From DASVLX01 sp035552275 (lineage in GTDB: Bacteria > Actinomycetota > Actinomycetes > Mycobacteriales > Pseudonocardiaceae), in the NCBI GenBank assembly GCA_035552275.1, contig DASZLR010000156.1:4140-68139 (forward strand): 64,000 nt of DNA. Direction: 5' to 3'. The stretch's first letter is position 1; each line of letters starts with the position of its first letter. The notes beneath the pieces were generated by a model. That model saw only the letters and a program-made list of their open reading frames with translations, was not told where the DNA came from and made no database searches. Positions 17,041 to 25,906 of the stretch are shown here, piece after piece. The translations under genes and the position numbers were made by a program.

Positions 17041-17788
17041 ACGCGCGGACGCCCTCAGCGAGATCCTCGGTGGTGAACGCCAGCGCGAGCTGCGCCTGAA
17101 GCACGTCCAACGCGTCGGAGAGCGCGAGATCGCGGGTGGTGTCGATGGCGTCCTTGCCCAGCTTCATCAGCAGCGGCGACTTGGCGGCCAGCCGACGCGC
17201 CCAGTCCCGCACGGTGTCCTCGAACTCCGCTTCCGGCACCACCCGGTTCACGATCCCCAGCTCACGCGCTTCGTCGGCGGTGACGCTCTCTCCCAGCATC
17301 ATCAGCTCGTTCGCCTTCATCCGGCCGATGTTGCGGTAGATCAGCGCGGAGATCATGAACGGGAACGCGCCGACGTTGATCTCCGGGCAGCCGAACCGGA
17401 CCGATTCCTTGGCGATGATGAGATCGCAGGCCAGTGCGAGGCCGAAGGCGCCGGCCAGGACATCACCGTTGGCCGCGCAGATCACCGGTTTGCCCAGCGC
17501 GCCGATCAGGCCGAACAGCCGGGGAAACCGGTCGAGGCCGGCGTACTTGGCGATCGGTGGCCGGTCGTCGGCGAACGCCTTGAGGTTGCCGCCGGAGGAG
17601 AACACCCGATCGTGTGAAGATGTCAGCACCACCACGCGTACTGACTCGTCGGCTTTCGCGTTCTCCAGCGCGGCGAGCAGTTCGTCCAGCAGCTCGTCGC
17701 TGAGCGCGTTGCGGGTGGCCGGATCGTCCAGCACCACGAACGCGACCCCGTGCTCATCGGTTTCGTAACGGACCAGGCTTGCCGACAT
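17003..17788 (-). CDS. Enoyl-CoA hydratase/isomerase family protein
   Basis: 261 residues from the ATG at 17788 (AAAGGG upstream). Crotonase fold with FSSGGNLKAFAD, GDVLAGAFGLALACDLIIA, and FGCPEINVGAFPFM. The first catalytic glutamate position of classical hydratases (GGGxE) reads LAGAFGLA, so Glu is missing there, while a Glu remains in CPEINVG. It may therefore be an isomerase, a thioesterase or a C-C bond hydrolase rather than a hydratase. It ends in EKRPPRW, as many crotonases do. It lies 10 bp after the oxidoreductase gene in the same operon and overlaps the MaoC gene tail to tail. Confidence 0.86.
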   Translation of the reverse strand: MSASLVRYETDEHGVAFVVLDDPATRNALSDELLDELLAALENAKADESVRVVVLTSSHDRVFSSGGNLKAFADDRPPIAKYAGLDRFPRLFGLIGALGKPVICAANGDVLAGAFGLALACDLIIAKESVRFGCPEINVGAFPFMISALIYRNIGRMKANELMMLGESVTADEARELGIVNRVVPEAEFEDTVRDWARRLAAKSPLLMKLGKDAIDTTRDLALSDALDVLQAQLALAFTTEDLAEGVRAFREKRPPRWQRR

Positions 17789-17798
17789 CGTCGCCCTT

Positions 17799-18779
17799 TC
17801 AGCCATGGGTGAGGACCACCTTGCCGAAGCCACCGCCGCGTTCCAGGTGCTCGTGCGCTTCGGCGGCCCGGTCCAGCGGGAACGTCCGGTCGATCACCGG
17901 CGGCGCGATCGCGTGCTCGGCCAACAGGGACAGCAGCCCGGCGAAGTCGCGCGGACTGCCCATGGTGGTGCCAAGCAGGCTGAACTGTCCGAAGTAGAAC
18001 GGTCGGACGTCGACCGTCGCCCGCTCGGCCGCCGACGCACCGAGGACGACCAGCCGGCCGCCCGGCCGCAGCGCGGCCAGCGAGTCCGCCCACGAGCCCA
18101 CGGAGTCCAGCACCACATCGAAACCCGCGCCGTGCGGGGACAGCTTCTTCGCTTCGGCCGGCCAGTCCGGCTCGGTGTAGCGGACGCCGCCGAACGCGCC
18201 GATCGCCTGTGCCTGGTCGATCTTCTGCTGCGCGGACGAGGTCACGGCCACCGACGCGCCCATCCCGGCGGCCAGCGTGACCGCCGTCGTCGCCACCCCG
18301 CCGCCCGCGCCCAGCACCAACAGCGACTCGCCGGCGCGCAGGCCGGCCCGCACGAACAGCGCGCGGTAGACGGTCAGCCCGACCAACGGCAGCGCGGCGG
18401 CCTGGGCCCAGCTGTAGCCGGGTGGCTTGGGCAGCAGGCAGCCCTGCGGCACCCGGACGAACTCGGCGTAGGTGCCCGGCCGGTGGTCGCCCAGGATCTC
18501 CCAGTGCGGGCCAGGCGCCGCCTCGTCCTCGCCCCACCACAGCGAAGGCACGATGACCACCTCATCGCCGGTGTCGGTGCGCACTCCGGCGCCGTCGGCG
18601 CCGAGCACATGCGGCAGCGGCGAACCGTACTTTCCCTGCCGGACCAGCACATCGTGCCAGTTGAGCGCGCTCGCCCTCAGCCGCACGACGGCCCAGCCGG
18701 GTTCGGCGACCGGATCGGGAAACCGATCCAGCCGCAGGTTGGCCGCCGGGCCGAACTCGCGCAGCACGACCGCGTGCAC
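17799..18779 (-). CDS. Zinc-free MDR / quinone oxidoreductase-like NADPH reductase
   Basis: 326 residues from a GTG at 18779 with AGGAGG upstream. Medium-chain dehydrogenase fold without the structural zinc cysteines: N-terminal GroES-like part (ALNWHDVLVRQGKYG, PHVLGADGAG), then LLVLGAGGGVATTAVTLA as the nucleotide-binding loop, and IDRTFPLDRAAEAHEHLERGGGFGKVVLTHG at the end. Such enzymes reduce enoyl or quinone double bonds or oxidise alcohols with NADP(H). It is first in a two-gene unit with the crotonase at 17003 and has an 8-bp inverted repeat in its promoter. Confidence 0.87.
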   Translation of the reverse strand: MHAVVLREFGPAANLRLDRFPDPVAEPGWAVVRLRASALNWHDVLVRQGKYGSPLPHVLGADGAGVRTDTGDEVVIVPSLWWGEDEAAPGPHWEILGDHRPGTYAEFVRVPQGCLLPKPPGYSWAQAAALPLVGLTVYRALFVRAGLRAGESLLVLGAGGGVATTAVTLAAGMGASVAVTSSAQQKIDQAQAIGAFGGVRYTEPDWPAEAKKLSPHGAGFDVVLDSVGSWADSLAALRPGGRLVVLGASAAERATVDVRPFYFGQFSLLGTTMGSPRDFAGLLSLLAEHAIAPPVIDRTFPLDRAAEAHEHLERGGGFGKVVLTHG

Positions 18780-18792
18780 ACCGCCTCCTCAT

Positions 18793-18817
18793 TTAAGGTC
18801 GTACCATTAGACCTTAA
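18793..18817. promoter_or_regulatory. Operator-like inverted repeat upstream of the quinone oxidoreductase
   Basis: TTAAGGTC (18793-18800) and GACCTTAA (18810-18817) form a perfect 8-bp inverted repeat with a 9-bp spacer; inside, GGTCGTACC (18797-18805) is again a GGT-N3-ACC palindrome. It lies 14 bp before the GTG at 18779, so a bound protein would block initiation. Confidence 0.5.
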
Positions 18818-18835
18818 TCTGAGACGGTGCCACGT

Positions 18836-19987
18836 TCAAGTCGGGCCGATGGTGAGCCGCAGGTACTGGGAGATGGCCTGCGCCCGGTTCTCCGCGCACA
18901 GTTTCCGCAGGATCCGCTTGACATGCGATTTCACCGTGCCGCTGGTGATCACCAGTTCGTCGGCGATCCGCTGGTTGGTCGCGCCGGTGGCCATCAGCGA
19001 CAACACCTCCAGTTCGCGGCCGGTGAGCAGGCTTGCCAGCCCCGCCGGCGACCGACCAAGCCCGGACGCGGCGCGGCCGGCCACCAGCTCGGACGCCTGC
19101 GCCCGCGTCGCCAGCGCGATCTCCGCGGACGCCAGATCCTCCAGCACCGACTCCACGCCGCGCATCGCCGCGCGCACCCGCTCGCGCTGCTCACCCAGCC
19201 GGTTCAGCAGCACCGCCCGCTCGAAGAGCCGCCCGAACTCCTCGGCGAACGCCCACAGGATGTCCCGGTCCAACGCGGTGACCAGAGCGTCCACCGGGTC
19301 GGCATAGTCGGCGTGCAGCAGGCCGATCACCCGGCCGGAGGGCATCAGCGGCGCCGCGACATAGGAGCGCAGTCCGGCGGCGCGCACCATCGGCTGATAC
19401 ACCCGCCGGTCACGTGCCGGATCGGTGATCAACGCGGGCTCGCGACGCCGCACCATCTCCGTCTCCAACAGCATGCTGCCCAACTCGATCTCCGGGACGG
19501 CGCTGATCCATTCCCGAAACGATCGTTCAGCATCGCCCAGCTCGCCGGCATAGCTCTTCCACGGCCGCCAGACCGAACCCTCCACTCTGGACAGCATCAC
19601 CCGGTCGAACCCGCAGCTGTCGACCACGGCCGGGCACACCCGGTCGAGCAGTTCGTCCGGGTCGCGCACCGGCCGCAGCCGGGCCAGCCCGGCGTCCAGC
19701 GCGCGGGACCGAGCCAGCCGCTCACGATCGGCGAACTCACGAATCTCCAGCCGCAGCGCGTAGACATCGGCCAGCGCGGCCGCGACCGGCGACTCGCCCC
19801 GCAGCCGGACGGCCAGCGCGGCCAGCGCCTCATCCAACCGGCCAAGATCGGCCCGGGTGTTCGCCAGGTCCGCCGGCTCCACCGGGCACTGGGCGGTGGC
19901 CAGCAGCCGGCGGGCGCGAGCGGCGAGCTCGGCCCGTCGCCGCCGAGCCGGCACGACGGGCCGCTCGGTGGGCGTCGACCGTTTCAT
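18836..19987 (-). CDS. LuxR-family regulator with GAF domain
   Basis: 383 residues. N-terminal ~90 residues are helical and Arg/Ala-rich; a GAF-like sensor spans about 105-245 (ELLDRVCPAVVDSCGFDRVML, LRSYVAAPLMPSGRVIGLLHADY); the C-terminal LuxR helix-turn-helix is TGRELEVLSLMATGATNQRIADELVITSGTVKSHVKRILRKL. This GAF-LuxR arrangement is frequent next to actinobacterial catabolic genes. It is divergent from the TetR gene at 20047, with the palindrome AACGATCGTT between them. Its signal is unknown. Confidence 0.9.
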   Translation of the reverse strand: MKRSTPTERPVVPARRRRAELAARARRLLATAQCPVEPADLANTRADLGRLDEALAALAVRLRGESPVAAALADVYALRLEIREFADRERLARSRALDAGLARLRPVRDPDELLDRVCPAVVDSCGFDRVMLSRVEGSVWRPWKSYAGELGDAERSFREWISAVPEIELGSMLLETEMVRRREPALITDPARDRRVYQPMVRAAGLRSYVAAPLMPSGRVIGLLHADYADPVDALVTALDRDILWAFAEEFGRLFERAVLLNRLGEQRERVRAAMRGVESVLEDLASAEIALATRAQASELVAGRAASGLGRSPAGLASLLTGRELEVLSLMATGATNQRIADELVITSGTVKSHVKRILRKLCAENRAQAISQYLRLTIGPT

Positions 19988-20011
19988 GGCGTCAGCCTAC
20001 CGCCCAACAAT

Positions 20012-20024
20012 AACGATCGTTCAC
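20012..20024. promoter_or_regulatory. AACGATCGTT palindrome between LuxR and TetR genes
   Basis: AACGATCGTT (20012-20021), followed by CAC, is a perfect 10-bp palindrome in the 59-bp gap between divergent regulators. TetR proteins often bind such sites beside their own gene. The same 13 bases occur at 30973-30985. Confidence 0.45.
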
Positions 20025-20046
20025 AACTCTGTGTTAGATTCGCCGA

Positions 20047-20601
20047 GTGGACAGGGACCGCACGATCCTGGACACCGCGGCGGCGGTCTTCTACGAGAAG
20101 GGCTTCCACGGGGTCGGGGTGGACGAGTTGGGCACCCGGGCCGGGCTGTCCGGGCCGGCCCTGTATCGGCATTTCTCCGGCAAGGACGAGATCCTGGCCG
20201 CTCTGTTCAACGAAGCCCTCGACCAACTGCTGGGCGCGACGGCCGCCGTTCACGACGATCCGGCCACCGACCTCGACCGGCTGATTCGCCACCACGTCGC
20301 GTTCGCGGTCAATCACCGCCATCTGGTCAACGTCTACCAACGTGAGGACCGCTCGTTGGTCGATCCGTGGAAGCGGCACTTCGACCGGCGGCGACGGCAC
20401 TACATCGCCCAGTGGGAGGCGATCGTGTCGCGCCGCTTTCCGCACGCCACCGACGCCGAGATCGCCGCCGGCACCCAGGCGTGCCTCAGCGTGATCTTCT
20501 CCATCGCGTACTGGCCGGCCAAGCTGGCCCAGACCCCGGGGCTGGCCGACCTCATCGCCGGTTTCGCGGTCGACGGACTCTGCACCCTGCACCGCGACTG
20601 A
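20047..20601 (+). CDS. TetR-family transcriptional regulator
   Basis: 184 residues from a GTG at 20047. The N-terminal helix-turn-helix is ILDTAAAVFYEKGFHGVGVDELGTRAGLSGPALYRHFSGKDEIL, characteristic of TetR; the C-terminal region (HHVAFAVNHRHLVNVYQRED, QACLSVIFSIAYWPAKLAQTPG) is the ligand domain. Such SACE_7040-like TetR proteins commonly sit next to acyl-CoA metabolism genes. Ligand unknown. Confidence 0.9.
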   Translation: MDRDRTILDTAAAVFYEKGFHGVGVDELGTRAGLSGPALYRHFSGKDEILAALFNEALDQLLGATAAVHDDPATDLDRLIRHHVAFAVNHRHLVNVYQREDRSLVDPWKRHFDRRRRHYIAQWEAIVSRRFPHATDAEIAAGTQACLSVIFSIAYWPAKLAQTPGLADLIAGFAVDGLCTLHRD

Positions 20602-20623
20602 CTACCGCACCGCCCCGCCTTTT

Positions 20624-20649
20624 GGTATGACATGGACAATGGTCATACC
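20624..20649. repeat. Inverted repeat GGTATGAC / GTCATACC
   Basis: Perfect 8-bp arms at 20624-20631 and 20642-20649 with a 10-bp spacer, between the TetR stop and the TnpB remnant. It could terminate the TetR transcript or be a protein site; no T-run follows. Confidence 0.4.
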
Positions 20650-20672
20650 GAAGTGGCCGAGAGGCGCCGGCA

Positions 20673-21192
20673 TTGACGTTGCTCTCCGTCGTGAACGACG
20701 GAGCAGGCCCCGCCCGGCTCGCGCCGGACAGTTCCTGCTTCCTGTCCCGAAGGGAGGTTGCGCCAGGTGCCTCACCGACCACGACGCGTCCTGAATCGCA
20801 CGCGCCACCTTGTGATTGCGGACCATGTTCGCCACCGCCAAGTCCTCGATCACGATCGTTTGGTTCTCACGAACGAGCCGAGTCGACAGCTGGTGCAACA
20901 GATCACGACGACGATCAACGATCCGGGCACGCACCCGCGCGACCTTCCGGCGGGCCTTGTCCCGGTTACGGGAACCCGCAGCCTCGCGCGCCAGGACACG
21001 CTGGGCTGCGGCCAGCCGGTGACGGTCCCGGCGTTCATGCCGGGGGTTGTCGATTTTTCCCTGGTCGTCGGTCAGGCCCGGGATCGGGTGATCCAGCGTC
21101 AGCAGGCCGGTGATCCCGGCGTCGACACCCACCGCCGCCGTCGTCGACGGCAGGAGCGCCACCGCCGAACCACCGTCTACCTCATGATCCAC
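20673..21192 (-). pseudogene. tnpB: TnpB (IS200/IS605, IS1341-type) remnant
   Basis: Residues 20-142 of the frame beginning at 21192 match the TnpB nuclease: the RuvC-I region VGVDAGITGLLTL, KIDNPRH, RVLAREAAGS-RDKARRKVARV, LHQLSTRLVRENQTIVIEDLAV (RuvC-II Glu) and IQDASW. About 200 N-terminal residues are absent, and just after the Trp the zinc finger and RuvC-III are gone; a TnpB-like tail (RKQELSGASRAG) appears in another frame. It is therefore internally deleted and cannot be active. On the element's downstream side a hairpin (20684-20703) and terminal TCAA mark its right end. Confidence 0.8.
20684..20703 (-). other. TnpB-element right-end hairpin (omega-RNA 3' part)
   Basis: CTCCGTCG (20684-20691), loop TGAA, CGACGGAG (20696-20703): an 8-bp perfect stem. 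Read on the minus strand it is followed, after AGCAACG, by TCAA (20676-20673). A CTCC-CGTCGT-TCA-CGACGG stem ending in TCAA is the usual right end of actinobacterial TnpB elements and doubles as the guide-RNA scaffold. It lies on the correct side of the tnpB remnant. Confidence 0.55.
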
Positions 21193-21319
21193 AGCCTAAT
21201 CCGCCCACCCACACAATGCGAACACACGTTCGAGTGAACATGTCAGCCCTATCCGCCCACCGCCATGGATCGGTTCCTCCCCGGTCCGAATGCCGGGGCA
21301 TCCACCGATCGGAGTCACA

Positions 21320-22213
21320 GTGACGTCGAACGCACCGACCCAGTTCTCCTTCTCCGCTCGCGACGGGCGCACCATCACCGCCTACCGGTGGGAACCGGGC
21401 GGACCGCCGCGCGGCCTCGTCCAACTGACCCACGGCATGGGCGAGCACGTGTTGCGCTACGCCCCGCTGGCCGGTGAACTCACCAACAGCGGATACCTGG
21501 TCGTCGGCCAGGACCACCGGGGCCATGGCGCGAGCGCGGCGTCGGACGCGGAGCTCGGTGTGATCGGGCCGGACGGCTGGGCCGAGCTGGTGCACGACAT
21601 CCACCTGCTCGCCGAACTGGTGCGCGCCGCACATCCCGGGCTGCCGCTGGCGATCGTCGCGCACAGCATGGGATCGTTCGCGACGCAGCAATATCTGCTC
21701 GACCACAGCGACGAGGTCGACGCCGTCGCGATGACCGGAACCGGGCTGCTCGACCTGATCGAACCGACGCTGGATCTGGATCAGCCGCTGAGTCTGGCCA
21801 TCTTCAACGCCGCGTTCGAGCCGGCCCGCACCGACTTCGACTGGCTCTCCCGCGACGAAGCGCGGGTCGACGCCTATCTCGCCGACCCGCACTGCGGTTT
21901 CGGGCTGGACATCGAGGGCACCAAGGCGATGTTCACCGCCGCCCGAGCGATGGCCGATCCGAAGCGCCTGGCGGCGATGCGGTCGGACCTGCCGCTCTAC
22001 CTCGGCGTCGGTGAACAGGACCCGGTCAACGGGCAACTCGCCTTGGTGTACGCGATGATCGACCGCTTTCGCGATGCGGGCCTGGACGACATCACACTGA
22101 AGACCTATCCGGACGCCCGGCACGAGATCTTCAACGAGACCAATCGCGCCGAGGTGGTGGCCGATCTGCTCGCCTGGCTCGACCGCGCCCTGTCATCCGC
22201 GCGATCCGGCTGA
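21320..22213 (+). CDS. Alpha/beta hydrolase, monoacylglycerol lipase-like
   Basis: 297 residues from the GTG at 21320, chosen for GGAG 5 nt before it. Lysophospholipase/MGL pattern: QLTHGMGEHVLRYAPLA, GQDHRGHGAS, nucleophile in IVAHSMGSFATQ (GHSMG variant), Asp in LGVGEQDPVN and His in YPDARHEIFNE. No signal peptide, so cytoplasmic. It should release fatty acids from monoacylglycerols or similar esters. Confidence 0.9.
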   Translation: MTSNAPTQFSFSARDGRTITAYRWEPGGPPRGLVQLTHGMGEHVLRYAPLAGELTNSGYLVVGQDHRGHGASAASDAELGVIGPDGWAELVHDIHLLAELVRAAHPGLPLAIVAHSMGSFATQQYLLDHSDEVDAVAMTGTGLLDLIEPTLDLDQPLSLAIFNAAFEPARTDFDWLSRDEARVDAYLADPHCGFGLDIEGTKAMFTAARAMADPKRLAAMRSDLPLYLGVGEQDPVNGQLALVYAMIDRFRDAGLDDITLKTYPDARHEIFNETNRAEVVADLLAWLDRALSSARSG

Positions 22214-22228
22214 CCGAGCCATCGAGGG

Positions 22229-22693
22229 TCAGTCGCCCGTGAGGCGTGCGGGGAAGCCGCCGGTGGCGACGGGCCCCCATCGGTCGATGTGGACGCGCAG
22301 CAGGGACTTGCCCTGCCGCCGCATGGCGGCCCGATAGTCGTCCCAGTCGGGGTGCTCGCCGGAGATCGCGCGGTAGTACTCGACCAGGCCGTCCAGCGCC
22401 TCGGGCATGTCGATCACCTCGGCCCGACCGTCGACCTGAACGTACGGACCGTTCCAGTCGTCGGACAGGACGCAGATCGAGACACTCGGCTCGCGGCGCG
22501 CGTTCGCCGCCTTCGCGCGCTCGGGGTAGGTCGACACGACGATCTGGCCCGCCGCGTTCACCCCGCAGGTCACCGGTGACAGCTGCGGCCGTCCGTCGGC
22601 ACGGACGGTGGCCAACAGCCCGCGGTGGCGGGAACGCAGAAATTCCAACAGTTCTGACAGTTCCACCTGGTCAGCGGATGCCGTCCTCGGCAT
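22229..22693 (-). CDS. PPOX-class (split-barrel) F420-dependent protein
   Basis: 154 residues from the ATG at 22693 with AAGGAGAG upstream. The pattern LRSRHRGLLATVRADGRPQLSPVTCGVNAAGQIVVST...ERAKAANARREPSVSICV is typical of the actinobacterial PPOX-class F420-dependent split-barrel oxidoreductases. Many bind F420 or FMN and reduce small substrates; some act as cofactor stores. It is convergent with the lipase at 21320, 15 bp apart. Confidence 0.87.
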   Translation of the reverse strand: MPRTASADQVELSELLEFLRSRHRGLLATVRADGRPQLSPVTCGVNAAGQIVVSTYPERAKAANARREPSVSICVLSDDWNGPYVQVDGRAEVIDMPEALDGLVEYYRAISGEHPDWDDYRAAMRRQGKSLLRVHIDRWGPVATGGFPARLTGD

Positions 22694-22734
22694 GACTCTC
22701 CTTCTCTCATTCTCGGTCGGCGTGGTCGGCCGGG

Positions 22735-23583
22735 TCAGATCAGTGAGCTGGCGTGATCGGGCACGTAGGTCAGCAGGTCGCGCGGCGGCCGGGTGTACCC
22801 GGTCGTCGGCGGCCGCGTCGGCAATCGCAACGGCGGCCGCCGCACCTCGTGGTAGGGCACAGTGGACAGCAGGTGCGCGATCATGTTCAGCCGGGCTCGC
22901 CGCTTGTCGTCGCTTTCCACCACGTGCCACCGTGATTCGGGAATGTCGGTGTGCACGAACATCTCGTCCTTGGCGCGCGAGTAGTCCTCCCACCGGGTGA
23001 TCGACTCAAGGTCCATAGGGGACAGTTTCCAACGGCGCATCGGATCGCCCAGCCGGTCCCGGAACCGGCGCTCCTGCTCGGCGTCGCTGACCGAGAGCCA
23101 GTACTTGCGCAGCAGGACGCCGTCCTCGACCAGCAGCCGCTCGAAGATCGGGCACTGCTGCAGGAACCGCCGGTACTCGTCGGCGGTGCAGAAACCCATC
23201 ACGTGCTCGACCCCGGCCCGGTTGTACCAACTGCGGTCGAACAGCACGATCTCCCCGGCCGATGGCAACTGCTCGACGTACCGCTGGAAGTACCACTGAC
23301 CGCGCTCCCGGTCGGTGGGTGTGGGCAGCGCGACAATCCTGGCCACCCGCGAATTGAGGTACTGGGTGACCCGCTTGATCGTGCTGCCCTTGCCGGCGGC
23401 GTCGCGTCCCTCGAACACCACGACCACCCGGGCGCCCTCGGCGCGCACCCACTCCTGCATCTTGACCAGCTCGGCCTGCAAGCGGAACAACTCCCGCTCG
23501 TAAACCGCTCGGGGCAGTCGCCGATCACTGTCGTGACCCGATGCGGATGTGGATGCCGGTTTCTTGCCGTCCTTGCCAGCCAT
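22735..23583 (-). CDS. ppk2: Polyphosphate kinase 2 (PPK2)
   Basis: 282 residues from the ATG at 23583 (another in-frame ATG at 23592). Single-domain PPK2: RLQAELVKMQEWVRAEGARVVVVFEGRDAAGKGSTIKR carries the Walker A loop, VLFDRSWYNRAGVEHVMGFC the Walker B/catalytic part, and RRWKLSPMDLESITRWEDYSRAKDEMF the conserved lid and tail. It transfers phosphate between polyphosphate and nucleotides (GTP or ATP formation in this class). No ribosome site is evident. Not linked in function to the neighbouring catabolic genes. Confidence 0.93.
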   Translation of the reverse strand: MAGKDGKKPASTSASGHDSDRRLPRAVYERELFRLQAELVKMQEWVRAEGARVVVVFEGRDAAGKGSTIKRVTQYLNSRVARIVALPTPTDRERGQWYFQRYVEQLPSAGEIVLFDRSWYNRAGVEHVMGFCTADEYRRFLQQCPIFERLLVEDGVLLRKYWLSVSDAEQERRFRDRLGDPMRRWKLSPMDLESITRWEDYSRAKDEMFVHTDIPESRWHVVESDDKRRARLNMIAHLLSTVPYHEVRRPPLRLPTRPPTTGYTRPPRDLLTYVPDHASSLI

Positions 23584-23629
23584 GACGCGCACTGTAATCC
23601 GTTGATCGGTCCGCCACGATCGCAGCGAT

Positions 23630-25456
23630 TCAGTCCAGACGGTGCTGCAAGCCGCGCAGTTCGTCGTGCAGCGAGGTGGGGAGTTTGTCGCCGATGGTGT
23701 CGAACCATTCCTCGATCAGCGGGATTTCGGCGCGCCACTCGTCAACATCGACGGCCAGCGCGGCGGCGATGTCGGCCGGGTCGGCGTCCAGGCCGCCCAG
23801 GTCGAGATCGTCCACTGTGGGCACGTAGCCGATCGGGGTTTCGGTCGCGGCGGCGGTGCCCTCGATGCGCTCCATGGCCCACTTGAGGACACGCGAGTTC
23901 TCGCCGAATCCCGGCCACAGGAACCGGCCGTTCTCGCCACGCCGGAACCAGTTCACGTAGAAGATCCGGGGCAGTTTGCTGGCGTCGGCCTGCTTGCCGA
24001 TGTCGATCCAGTGCTGGAAGTAGTCGCCCGCGTGGTAGCCCATGAACGGCAGCATCGCCATCGGGTCCCGGCGGACGACGCCGACCTTGCCGGTCGCGGC
24101 CGCCGTCGTTTCGCTGGACAGCGTCGCGCCGATGAACACGCCGTGCTGCCAATCGCGCGACTCGGCCACCAGCGGGACGGTGGTGGCGCGGCGGCCGCCG
24201 AAGAAGATCGCCGAGATCGGCACGCCCTCCGGGTCGTCCCATTCCGGCGCCTTGATCGGGCATTGTTCGATCGGCGTGCAGTAGCGGGAGTTGGGGTGCG
24301 CGGCCTTCTCGTCGGAACCCGGCGTCCAGTCCTGCTTCTTCCACGACGTCAGGTGCGCGGGCGGCTTTTCGGTCATGCCTTCCCACCAGATGTCGCCGTC
24401 GTCGGTGAGCGCGACATTGGTGAAGATCGAGTTCCCCTGCTCGACGGTGCGCATCGCGTTCGGGTTGGTGTGGAACCCCGTTCCCGGCGCGACACCGAAG
24501 AAGCCGAACTCCGGGTTCACCGCGTAGAGCCGGCCATCCGGACCGAACCGCATCCAGGCGATGTCATCGCCCAGGGTCTCGGCCTTCCAGCCCGGGATGG
24601 TGGGCTGCAGCATCGCGAGGTTCGTCTTGCCGCACGCGGACGGGAACGCGGCGGCGATGTAGTGCGCCTTACCCGCCGGCGAGGTGAGTTTGAGGATCAG
24701 CATGTGCTCGGCCAGCCAGCCCTCGTCACGGGCGATGGCCGACGCGATCCGCAGCGAGTAGCACTTCTTGCCCAGCAGCGCGTTGCCACCGTAGCCGGAG
24801 CCGTAACTCCAGATCGTCCGCTCTTCCGGGAAGTGGCTGATGTACTTGGTGTGGTCGCACGGCCACGGCACATCGGCCTGGCCCGGCTGAAGCGGCGCGC
24901 CCACGGAGTGCAGGCAGCGCACGAACTCGGCGTCGGTTCCGTCGGGTTTGGTGAACTTGTCCAACGCCTTCGCGCCGGCCCGGGTCATCACGTGCATCGA
25001 CACCACGACGTACTCGGAGTCGGTGATCTCCACACCCAGCTTCGGGTCCGCAGCGCCCAGCGGCCCCATGCAGAACGGGATCACGTACATCGTGCGGCCG
25101 AGCATGCTGCCCCGATACTCCTCGGTCATGAGGATCTTCATGTCGACCGGGTGCATCCAGTTGTTCGTCGGACCCGCGTCGGACTCCTCAGCCGAGCAGA
25201 TGTACGTGCGGTCCTCCACCCGCGCCACGTCCTCGGGGTCAGAGGCACACCAGAACGAATTCGGCTTCGCGTCCAGCCGGACAAAGGTTCCCGCCTCAAC
25301 CAGCTTGGTGGTCAGCCGATCCCACTCCGCCGGCGAACCGTCACACCACACAACCCGCTCGGGAGTGGTCAGCTCGGCCACCTCACGCACCCACGCCCGC
25401 AGCGCGCGGTGCGTCGTCGGCGCCTCATCCAGCCCAGGGATAGTCGCGATCGTCAT
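23630..25456 (-). CDS. pckG: Phosphoenolpyruvate carboxykinase (GTP)
   Basis: 608 residues from the ATG at 25456 with AGGAGGGG upstream. Full-length GTP-type [32 protein letters not shown] [12 protein letters not shown], kinase loop [15 protein letters not shown] (about 283), [15 protein letters not shown] in [13 protein letters not shown], and [22 protein letters not shown]. It converts oxaloacetate and GTP to PEP, GDP and CO2, the entry to gluconeogenesis needed for growth on acetyl-CoA-yielding substrates such as the acids handled by this region. Confidence 0.97.
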   Translation of the reverse strand: MTIATIPGLDEAPTTHRALRAWVREVAELTTPERVVWCDGSPAEWDRLTTKLVEAGTFVRLDAKPNSFWCASDPEDVARVEDRTYICSAEESDAGPTNNWMHPVDMKILMTEEYRGSMLGRTMYVIPFCMGPLGAADPKLGVEITDSEYVVVSMHVMTRAGAKALDKFTKPDGTDAEFVRCLHSVGAPLQPGQADVPWPCDHTKYISHFPEERTIWSYGSGYGGNALLGKKCYSLRIASAIARDEGWLAEHMLILKLTSPAGKAHYIAAAFPSACGKTNLAMLQPTIPGWKAETLGDDIAWMRFGPDGRLYAVNPEFGFFGVAPGTGFHTNPNAMRTVEQGNSIFTNVALTDDGDIWWEGMTEKPPAHLTSWKKQDWTPGSDEKAAHPNSRYCTPIEQCPIKAPEWDDPEGVPISAIFFGGRRATTVPLVAESRDWQHGVFIGATLSSETTAAATGKVGVVRRDPMAMLPFMGYHAGDYFQHWIDIGKQADASKLPRIFYVNWFRRGENGRFLWPGFGENSRVLKWAMERIEGTAAATETPIGYVPTVDDLDLGGLDADPADIAAALAVDVDEWRAEIPLIEEWFDTIGDKLPTSLHDELRGLQHRLD

Positions 25457-25906
25457 GCTGCCCCTCCTCACGGGTGCGCGAGGCACCCATTGAACCCAAG
25501 CGGCGAATTGTTATGCTGAGAATAACTCCGCGCGCAGCGTCACACCTGCTGAAGCCGTGTTCTTTAGATCACTGTATCGATATTGTCATCAAGCACAGCA
25601 TTCATCAATGTTGTTGCACAGCAACAGATTCCCGACTATCCCCTGTGGATCTGTCGCGCTTCGCCGATTCGGCATCGCCTCCTTTTTGATGTCGAAGTTC
25701 GCCGCTTAATGACGTTGTTGGCCCAGTGCGGGAATGCCGCGCGGCACGGCGATGTCGGCCGACACCACGCGGCACTCCCGGCCGTGGCGCGGGCCGGTCC
25801 AGCAGGTCCAGACCTATCTTCTCGGTAGTTAAAGACTTTCGCAAGTGCCAGGTTGCATGACGCTGAACACCCCACGCGGAGGCGTGCGTTGGGAGGGTTG
25901 CGCGGC
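25457..25906. other. 450-bp AT-richer intergenic region upstream of pckG
   Basis: No convincing gene is seen. 25500-25700 is clearly less GC-rich than the surroundings. It holds the pckG promoter region and a 6-bp inverted repeat TGTTGC (25612-25617) / GCAACA (25621-25626). A short GGTTG/CAACC repeat (25896-25912) overlaps the end of the ArsR gene and could act as its terminator, without a T-run. Confidence 0.4.

Noticed and set aside
20653..20665. GTGGCCGAGAGGC, resembling the D-arm of tRNA-Ser or tRNA-Leu
   Set aside because: No acceptor stem, anticodon arm or T-arm with GGTTCAAATCC follows; it is a flank of the TnpB remnant.
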